Shown piece after piece: positions 55,976 to 64,000 of a DNA stretch of 64,000 nt. The DNA lies in contig NC_058164.1 of assembly GCF_020080835.1 (NCBI RefSeq), positions 17,044,688-17,108,687 on the forward strand, in the 5' to 3' direction. The stretch comes from Cotesia glomerata. Taxonomy: Eukaryota > Arthropoda > Insecta > Hymenoptera > Braconidae. The notes below the pieces were generated by a model, which was not told the origin of the DNA, did no database searches, and was given only the letters and a program-made list of their open reading frames with translations. A program made the translations under genes and the position numbers. How positions within the stretch are numbered: position 1 is the stretch's first letter; every line of letters starts with the position of its first letter.

Positions 55976-56711
55976 AAAGACGGGCCCTTTACCAACGAAA
56001 AAGGTCAACTGCACTGAGCCCTGAAGAACTTAGAATTGAAGAACGGCAGAACAGCATAGGCCGATGGCAACTACAATAGGATGCCGCAGAGAAGGGTAGG
56101 TGGACGCACCGCCTCATACCTCGGATCGACATTTGGCTTAACCGGAATCACGGCGAGGTCAATTACTATCTTACATAGACGTTGTCGGGACACGGGTGTT
56201 TTCGAAAGTATTTCCACCGCTTTAAGCACGATGATTCTTCGGAGTGCCCGCCCTGCCCAGGAGTTGCTGAAGATGCAGAGCACGTCTTCTTTGTATGTCC
56301 TCGTTTCGATTCACAGCGTGAAGATGCAACCAGATTCACTAGTGGAAGCAATGTTGTCATCAGAAGCTGCCCGGAACGCTACCAACACGTTTCCAACAGA
56401 AGTCCTCAAAGACTTGCGTTCCACCGAAAGAAGAAGAGCAAATATCAGAAGATGTGAGGAAGGAAGTTAAAACCTTAGTCACCGGAGGGAAAAACAGTAG
56501 CTAGTTCCTCCCCTCACGAAGTAATGCCTGACGGCGGTTCCCATGTGGGATTAGAGGAAAGAAGAAAAGGGGTTTAGAGTTTAGTGAGTAGGGGCATTAG
56601 CGTCGAGTTTTAGTATGATGCTGCGTCGAGTCGTCACATATCCAGGTGAAACAGCTATTCCTATAATCCGTAAAAAGGATTCCCCCTCCCCTAAAAAAAA
56701 AAAAAAAAAAA

Positions 56712-57220
56712 GTGTGTGCTTGTAACCTTTACGCGCGATTGAAGTAAAACTTCTTCGGCGTTGACGGCATATATCACTGAAATGATGAAATTTTAACTTG
56801 AATAATAAATATCACATTATAATTTAATTATATTTGGCTCCCCGCTTTTACTAATCCCGCCAAAATTTCTCACAATTATTTACTATTAAGTACAATTATT
56901 TCTTAAAAAAAAAAAAAACATTAACATGGCCCTTTTATTATGGTTTTTGTGTGAAAAAATATTCTACAAGAAATTATTGCTGACAATTTTTGTCGCGAGA
57001 AATTTTTGCATGAGAAAAAAAAGACGGACACCGATATTTTGCATACTATTGTCAGGATAATTTAATGGAGATTGATTTGACACTTTTCAAAAATTGATTT
57101 AGTTTACTAGAAGCGGAAAAAAAACCTCAAAATAGGTCAAAAAATTTTCCTGTCCGTCATGTATGAAACTCTGAAAACACTATAACTTGCGAAAAAATGC
57201 ATCAATTAAGTTAAATTTTT
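56712..57220. other. Non-coding stretch between B2 and Y3
   Basis: AT-rich, no gene. It includes TGAAGTAAAACTTCTT near 56741, whose reverse complement occurs at about 61440-61455 next to another Y module, so it may be part of a repeat. Confidence 0.5.
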
Positions 57221-58075
<855 letters not shown>

Positions 58076-58679
58076 TTTCCTAATTTTTTTTTAATTCTTC
58101 AGGATAATTGTAAGCCACCGAATGCGAATGATTAGGTAATTCAGTGTCATTCACATACAATTAACAAAATAAAAAAGCCAGAAGACTGTATATCTATATG
58201 AGGTATTCCATGCCAAATCGACTACTTTTAAACTCGACCCCTTTAAATTTAGCTGAAACTTTGTCATTCTTTTCTACCGTTTGAAAAACATTTTTGAGAA
58301 TATTTTCAAATTTTTTTGTCCAACCCAAAAAAAGTTTTGAATTTCCCAAAAAATTGGCTTTTTTATTTTCAAATAGCTATAACTTTTTTAGCCATTGACC
58401 TTTGGGTACTTTTTTTTTTTTAATTCTTGTTTTTGAATGAATTTTTCGAAAAAATACACAAAAAAAATTAAATATGATCAATTCTATAAAATAATCGGTT
58501 TTTTTTTAACAAAATCGTTATTTTATCAAAGTTGGCCACTTTTTTTTTTTATTTATTTTTCTCAAAAAAAACTTCAATCAATTTGAAAACTATTCCCGTT
58601 CATCTCGGGCAGGGCTGATTTTTTTTATATTTTTTTTATTTAATTGAAAAAACAAAATTGTAAAATTTTCAGAAATAAT

Positions 58680-58997
58680 AAAATTTTACAAATATAAATA
58701 ATGCTGTGAAACGGGAAAGAATAGGAGTCACGGTAATTATTACGTGAAGCGTTCCACATTCACGTAACAGGATATTGGTAGGAAAGGATTGAGAAAGGAA
58801 TGTGGAGATCATAATCTTAATGGGAGTTTATAGAATATGCGAGAAAAAATTATTAGATAGCTCGGACTGGGATTCGAACCCAGAACCTTCCGAAGACATG
58901 TCGGCTACTCTACTATTTGATCTATCCGGTCTATACTAAATTTCTTTTCGCTTATTCTATATACATTAAGCCACACCGTCCATCTTACGGCAAGCAT
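58680..58997 (-). repeat. tRNA-derived SINE (family S1), second copy
   Basis: Closely matches 33606-33929. Boxes A and B are recognisable in reverse complement (box B GGTTCGAATCC intact; box A TAGATCAAATAG changed). It is inserted in the loop of hairpin X. Confidence 0.8.
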
Positions 58998-59118
58998 TTG
59001 ACAATTTTTGTTTTCAATTAAATAAAAAAAATATATAAAAAATCGGCCGTGCCCGGGATGAGCGGGAATAGTTGTCAAATTGATTGAAGTTTTTTTTGAG
59101 AAAAAAAAATAAAAGAAA

Positions 59119-60127
59119 AAATTAGGATGACGGTTAACCCTAAAGGCCATCCCTGCAACTTCCCGCTCATTTTGTACTTAAGCGCTCAAAATTACACATT
59201 ACGTTTTTGAGCTCTTCGAGCTCAAAAATATGATTTTTGTGTCATATAGAGCTCTTCGAGCTCAAAACTCTAATAGCAGTTTAATAAAACACGATTTTTT
59301 GAATTTTAAAACGGCAATAACTTTCAAATGAAAGAATCGATTTTCACACGGTTAGCGGCATTCGACACAGTTTTGGAAGCCCCAGAAAGAATTTTCAAGT
59401 TTAAATCGATCGAGCAAGGAATTTCGATGTAATTCCGTAAAAACACTTTTTTTGGTTTTCTGTCGACAATGATAACTCACGAACGTTTGCCGTGATCGAC
59501 GTGGTTTTTTGATCTTAAGAGCTGATTAGATTTTGGGATTGATCGGTGAAGCCATTTAAAAGTAATTCCAAAAAAACTACATTTCAAAAAATTTTTTTTG
59601 TAGTTTTTTTCAGATTTCTCAAAATCTACCGGTTCGAATCGTTCCAAAAGGTATTTAAAATCGGATAGCTTAACTGGTAGAGCCTTTGGCGCGTAACCAA
59701 ATGATCCGGGTTCGAGTCCCGGTCTGGGCTGTCTGAATTATTTTTTCGGTTACCGAAAAATTCCTACTGAGTAAGGTCCCTCCTCCCCCCTTTATCCTTT
59801 ATTTCCCCAGTTCCCAAATTTGTCTTTAATGACAAATTTAGCTATAAATTATGGCTAAATTTTGGTCAAGCCTTTTCGAATGGCGCCAACCGCGATGAAA
59901 TCGGTCAAGCCGTTCAAAAGTTATAAGAGGGTCACATACATACATACACACATACATACACACACACACATACATACATACATACTGACATCATCGCGAA
60001 AACATTCAGGGAAGCTTTTTAGGACCTCAAAACGTCAAGATCTGATGAGAACTTGATTTTCGAAAAATGGGGTAAAACCAATAACTTCCCGATTTTTGAA
60101 AATTTTCAATTTTCTTAGCGGGAAGTT
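59119..60127 (+). repeat. Y repeat, copy Y4, inserted in X
   Basis: It begins ATTAGGATGACGGTTAACCC and continues AACTTCCCGCTCATTTTG, GAGCTCTTCGAGCTC and CTCAAAATCTACCGG. The central CATACATA tract (59935-59985) and the terminal module ending GCGGGAAGTT come last. A-runs on both sides (AAAAA) may be the target duplication. A SINE (59661-59855) is inserted in it. Confidence 0.8.
59661..59855 (+). repeat. tRNA-derived SINE (family S2)
   Basis: tRNA-like head: box A TAGCTTAACTGG, box B GGTTCGAGTCC, T-arm CCGGG/CCCGG, D-arm GCTT/GAGC, anticodon stem TTTGG/CCAAA with loop CGCGTAA. Position 33 is G instead of T and the acceptor stem is imperfect, so it is a SINE head, not a tRNA gene. It interrupts Y4 cleanly. 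Confidence 0.75.
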
Positions 60128-60472
60128 AAAAAGTGGCCAACTTCGAAAAAATAACGATTTTGTTCATCAAAAAACCGATTATTTTATAGAATCGATCATA
60201 TTTAATTTTTTTTGTGTATTTTTTCGAAAAGTTCATTCAAAAACAAGAATTAAAAAAAAAGGGGCCCAAAGGTCAATGTCTAAAAAAGTTATGGCTATTT
60301 GAAAATAAAAAAGCCACTTTTTTGGGAAATTCAAAACTTTTTTTGGGTTGGACAAAAAAATTTGAAAAAATTCTCAAAAATGTTTATCAAAGGGTAGAAA
60401 AGAATGATAAAGTTTCAGCTAAATCTAAAGGGGTCGAGTTCAAAAGTGGTCGATTTGGCATGGAATACCTCA

Positions 60473-61456
60473 TATATATATCCATGTAAAATTTACATGG
60501 ATGGTGATATATCTATACAAATTATGTACTATTTGTACTATTGTCTGTTATGAATAGCAAGATAATTTAAAATAAACGTAATTATAACCCTATTACGCTG
60601 AAGCCTCTTTGTTTGTGCTTCTCGAATAATTTTTTGACACTCGTAAATCCACATTTGATAATCATATTCACTGCACATTATTTCACAGACTAATATTTTT
60701 ACAAAAATATATTTCTTCTATTAATTTTTGTAACCAGGCTACTATGTTTGATCGTAATTAGCGAAATTTTACAGACAACTTAATGTTTATTATTCAATAC
60801 GTAACCTATAAAGTACAGCGGCAACATCGATACATCGACTTTCGATAATAACATCCTATTTGTCGCTCAAATTTGACGCTTAACGCTGTAATTTATCGCT
60901 ACACTTTTTCTAGATGACGCAGATATCAAAATCTCGTCACCTGACTATATTGAACGCTGGAAATCAGCGTCAAGCGTTAGCATGAAAAAGCACCTTTATG
61001 TTTTTTTTTTTTTTAATATTTCATAATTAAATGAGCATTATGAGTCGTGAACTTTTGGATTTTCTAAATTGAATTTTGTAGAATGTCGCAATCGTCAGAA
61101 AATTTATTAATAATTTATTTATTACAAAAGTAATAAATAAACAAGTATACTTAGAAATTTTCAAAAAACTTTGCAATTTAAAATAATTTTTTTAAAACTG
61201 TTCAATTTTTATTCACTTTGCTATTCATAATTGATCCGTTTTAAAATATTGGAAATAAATAATCCTATTTGATTATAATATTTGCCACTAGCTGGCGTAT
61301 AAGTCAAGAAGCGTGAAGTATATAACATTTACTTACGACCAATCCAAATTATTATTTTTGAATAGCGGAAACTACACAGACTATAGTAAGCGTTACTTCC
61401 GTCAGAAAAAAAATCTGAGTTACTCCCTAGTCGCGCCTAAAGAAGTTTTACTTCAA
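60473..61456. other. Non-coding stretch before Y5
   Basis: AT-rich, no gene I can support. A minus-strand open stretch of about 60 codons (around 60712-60540; CSEYDYQMWIYECQKIIREA) with a possible splice site looks coding-like in composition but matches nothing I recognise. Confidence 0.4.
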
Positions 61457-61642
61457 AAAAAAAAATACATACATACATACATACATACAGACAGACACAC
61501 GGACATTATCGCGAAAACATTCAGGGAAGCTTCCTAGGACCTCAAAACGTCGAGATGTGATGAAAACTCGACTTTCGAAAAAAGAGGTAAAACCAATAAC
61601 TTCCCGATTTTTTAAAATTTTCAATTTTCTTAGCGGGAAGTT
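61457..61642 (+). repeat. Y repeat module Y5 with A-run and (ACAT)n
   Basis: An A-run (61457-61466), about six ACAT units, then the Y terminal module (GCGAAAACATTCAGGGAAGC to GCGGGAAGTT). The A-run before the microsatellite resembles the poly-A ends of A and B and may mark the last bases of another retrotransposon copy. Confidence 0.8.
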
Positions 61643-61965
61643 AAAAAACTTAAAAGTTTTCTCACTTACCGACAAATGATTAGGTTATGCCATCCGTCCC
61701 ACGATGACCGTGAATTTAACGGTAATTTTTAAAGAAAATTTCTTTCAGTGTACATAAGGTCATACTGATCCTATTTTAGAGTTGGAATTTATTTTACCGC
61801 GAAAACGATGATCTTTGTTCAAAGTTTAGGTTCTCAAATTTTTTGAAGATTAAACAATGTTCATTTACGCAATTTTTAAAAAAAATTTATAAAATATTTT
61901 ATGCATAGATACAATGATTTGTATTGATTTTGAGAGAATGTTAGTTACATTGTATAACGTTTCAG

Positions 61966-62584
61966 GGAAAAGCTCTTCTTCGGCAAGGAATTTCAGACCT
62001 CAAATTGGTAACGAGAAGATACGCCCGACGACAACAAAAATGGATAATGAATCGTTTCATAAAACGGATTGATCGACAAGTAATAATATTTTTCACAAAG
62101 AAATTTATATTTTAGTGATATTTATCACTAAGTAATTTATATGTTTTATAAATGTAACGTATGCCATTTGTTTCACATCAAGGTACCTCCCATATATGAT
62201 TTGGATTGCACCAATATTGAGGAATGGAATTCTAAAGTCCTAGAATCAGCTGTTGAAATTATAAATGCCAAGTTAAGAGGTGATGTACCTACTCAAAAGC
62301 CTCTTAATGGAAGTAGCCTAGATGAAAAGTTTTCTGATAGCAGTAACGAAGAAAGTCATTGGTGTGAGGTAAAAATAGAGTTTTTTGTATATTTGCGTAA
62401 GAATATTGCACAGTTATAGCATAATATACTTCATATTCTTCCACAGATTTGTCAAAAAATATTAATTGGAGACTTGCAGTGGAAGTCTCACAAAAACGGT
62501 GCCAAACACAAAAAAATGGAAATAAAGAAACGGAAAGTTATGTCTCATCATATCAATGAAAATAAAATTTCTTTTATATTTTAA
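61966..62584 (+). CDS. TRIT1: tRNA dimethylallyltransferase, last three exons
   Basis: The enzyme adds a dimethylallyl group to A37 of tRNAs that read U-starting codons, in mitochondria and cytosol. Exon a 61966-62079 (after TTTCAG, donor GTAATA) encodes GKALLRQGISDLKLVTRRYARRQQKWIMNRF. Exon b 62183-62368 (after ATCAAG, donor GTAAAA) encodes VPPIYDLDCTNIEEWNSKV to HWCE. Exon c 62447-62584 (after TTCCACAG) encodes ICQKILIGDLQWKSHKNGAKH and a basic tail to TAA. All junctions are phase 0 and all three exons are open. RYARRQ and the VPP(I/V)Y block are MiaA-family marks. HWCE-ICQ...WxxH...H forms the C2H2 finger found in eukaryotic members. The catalytic P-loop exons are not in the window; upstream DNA is transposons. 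Confidence 0.87.
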
Positions 62585-63590
62585 GGCCATTACTATTGGT
62601 ATAAGTATCACATCATATTTTTAATTGTCAGATGTGTTTTTTTACTCATTATTACTGCATACAATAATGGAATTAAAATTCTTAAATAGATTTAGATTTG
62701 ATTGAACTTTCAAAAACTATATTAATAGCATTTTAAAATACATGTTGATAACTCGTGTTGAGTTATTCAATAATAGAGAGTTCAGTTGTTATAACATCCG
62801 TACATGACGATTCTTGTACATTCGAATTATTTAAATAGAGAAGTTGTATGTTTTGTGATTAATCGTTTGTTCATAGTTGAGTGAAAAGTATTAAAAGAAA
62901 AAATAAAAAAAAATATTTTGATAATTATTTTCCAAGTAATTTTTAAAAATCTATACTCAAACATTAGTGACGTCATTATATCGGTTGTACAACGTTACCG
63001 CCTGTTGAGTTGAAAAAATGTCCTTGTTCACGCTGTCATCTAAAATAAAAATTTAAACTCAATTACATAATCTAGGTTGTATTTTGTATAAAATAAGTTG
63101 ATAAATGTAAAAAAAAGTTTTTTTACGAAGGTCAAAAAATTAATTATGAACATGATATAAATAATTGAAAACTGCGGCCAGGTTTTGACTGACGATATTG
63201 AATAAAATACTTCACGAAACCCGAAAGGTTTTGATAAACGATTGGTGAGATAAGCCACGAATAGCTGGATGAAAATTATAGCCCGGAACTGTGTTAATAC
63301 ACACTAAGCTTTCGTTTCCCAAGTATTATTTTGCACGCCTCACAGCGCGAAGCACGTGAGGTTGTGCTTTATACTCGACTCGTCAAGGTCAAACAATTTT
63401 GTGATTTTTGAATGCCTCTATCACAACCATATTACACTTACACAATCATATAAGTAAATAAAAAATTTAAAGATGGCGTCAGAGTAAATACGGGTCTTGC
63501 CACGCTCCTGTTATTTTGTCATTGTTCTGGTGTTTATAATCATTTTCCATCATTTATCTTTGGTGTATCAGAGTGTGTTGATATGGTGAT
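62585..63590. other. Non-coding or unrecognised stretch after TRIT1
   Basis: AT-rich. A minus-strand frame at 63040-63258 (LTNRLSKPFGFREVFYSISS) and a possible minus-strand acceptor (TTTTTATTTTAG near 63040) could be a small gene facing TRIT1, but I cannot identify it. Confidence 0.4.
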
Positions 63591-63639
63591 CAATCTGAAA
63601 TAATTGGTGTAGCTGGAAGTGTGCTATAATTTTTGTAAT

Positions 63640-64000
63640 TGCGATTTTTCATACTTCCCTGGCGGTTTCGGCGACACGGTGAAAGCACGGTCGAATGACG
63701 GTTGTTTCACGGTCGTTTCACCGTATAAAGTTCGTTCTTACCGAGCGATCTGTCAGTCAGCATCGGATACCGTTGTGAACGATATCTACTATAAATTTAT
63801 TGAATATTTACGGTGCATACGCAAGTGAATCTACGACGTTATGACCGACACTGTACGCTCAATATACTGTCCAAATACGGTGATTTTACGCTACTATCAC
63901 GGACAATAAAATAAAAAAAAATTTGCGGACAGTCTAGACCGAGACTCGAACCCGATTCATCTGGTCGCGCGCCCAAGACTCTACCAGCTAGGCTATCTAA
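63640..64000 (-). repeat. tRNA-derived SINE (family S2-like), cut by window end
   Basis: On the minus strand the head from 63998 reads box A TAGCCTAGCTGG and box B GGTTCGAGTCT, resembling the S2 head at 59661. The body is rich in ACGGT/ACCGT words (more than ten between 63650 and 63900). Its far end is not defined. Confidence 0.65.

Larger units (their letters stand above)
48911..56470 (+). pseudogene. B2 ORF2: endonuclease and RT, interrupted by element C
   Basis: ATG at 48911 (MKILQLNLNHCEAAHD). Endonuclease: IAGDFNSWAVDWG and SDHYAVLW. RT: KAPGLDGIPN, LDIKNAFNSANW, GVPQGSVLGPLL and intact AYADDVAVV. Up to the C insertion (51388) everything is in one register, but in-frame stops occur near 48956, 49072, 49568, 49679, 49976, 50450 and 50759. 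After C the frame continues (RALYQRKRSTALSPEEL) with stops near 56077 and 56176, the CPPCP...EHVFFVC finger, and a deletion of about 35 bp near 56320. Every stop can be explained by one transition from CAG/CAA, CGA or TGG. Confidence 0.88.
47206..56711 (+). mobile_element. B2: R1-clade retrotransposon, split by element C
   Basis: It starts after (CATA)n near 47206 with a ~350-bp 5' UTR (47206-47563), has ORF1 and ORF2, and ends in poly-A at 56693-56711 followed by GTGTGTG. Element C interrupts ORF2 at 51388. Same family as B1. Flanking AC/ACAT repeats again suggest microsatellite targeting. Confidence 0.88.
58199..60472. repeat. X: long hairpin element with nested Y4 and SINE
   Basis: Outer arms 58199-58550 and about 60128-60472 are inverted copies, beginning TGAGGTATTCCATGCCAAAT and ending with its complement. 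Inner arms are 58550-58680 and about 58998-59118 (CCCGTTCATCTCGGGCA against TGCCCGGGATGAGCGGG). An S1 SINE sits in the loop and a Y repeat in the right arm, so X is the oldest of the three. No transposase is visible. Confidence 0.8.

Noticed and set aside
63040..63258. Small minus-strand gene facing TRIT1
   Set aside because: No ATG, no recognised domain, doubtful splice sites; noted only as a possibility.

Overview
The window is AT-rich, intron-bearing, transposon-dense eukaryotic DNA. R1-clade retrotransposons sitting in microsatellites, OTU-bearing Helitrons and tRNA-derived SINEs point to an arthropod, most likely an insect and possibly a hymenopteran (inference; no diagnostic host gene fixes the species). 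The only host gene I recognise is the 3' end of the tRNA dimethylallyltransferase gene (TRIT1/MiaA family), in three exons at 61966-62584. Almost everything else is mobile DNA, much of it nested. The labels A, B, C, X, Y and N1 are local to this report.

Layout. 1-1640 is the 3' part of a decayed R1-like element (B1), ending in poly-A inside an (AC)n tract of a Y repeat. 1.8-2.7 kb is a foldback repeat. 2.7-6.2 kb is AT-rich non-coding DNA with small palindromic elements. 6.3-7.97 kb is a non-autonomous Helitron (N1, minus) carrying a 15-bp minisatellite. 7.98-28.96 kb is a giant inverted repeat: two nearly identical Helitron copies (Rep plus Pif1-type helicase) face away from a 3.1-kb centre. 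The right copy also keeps its OTU protease and N-terminal regions. Both copies carry the same 4.57-kb non-coding insertion at the same codon. That insertion holds 107-bp and 51-bp tandem repeats and several hairpin families whose stems change in a compensatory way.

28.96-38.64 kb is a second palindrome with a degraded retrotransposon gag region in each arm, a SINE-bearing centre and an assembly gap. Its right edge reaches another Helitron end and then a second gap. 39.2-47.2 kb is one Y foldback repeat split at its internal microsatellite by two R1-like elements: A1 (near full length) and A2 (5'-truncated). 47.2-56.7 kb is a nearly full-length B element (B2), itself interrupted by a CR1/Jockey-like element (C, 51.39-55.98 kb) with a visible target duplication. 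57.2-61.6 kb contains further Y repeats and a hairpin element X, with a Y and a SINE inside it. TRIT1 exons follow, and the window ends in a tRNA-derived SINE.

The most notable signals are: (1) hairpins with compensatory stem changes inside the Helitron insertion; (2) R1-type elements targeted to the microsatellite core of the Y repeat; (3) the double palindrome built around Helitron ends, which is either a real recent inverted duplication or an assembly/haplotype artefact. Most transposon genes are broken. Apparently intact ORFs are limited to ORF1 of A1 (downstream of one stop codon) and ORF1 of C.
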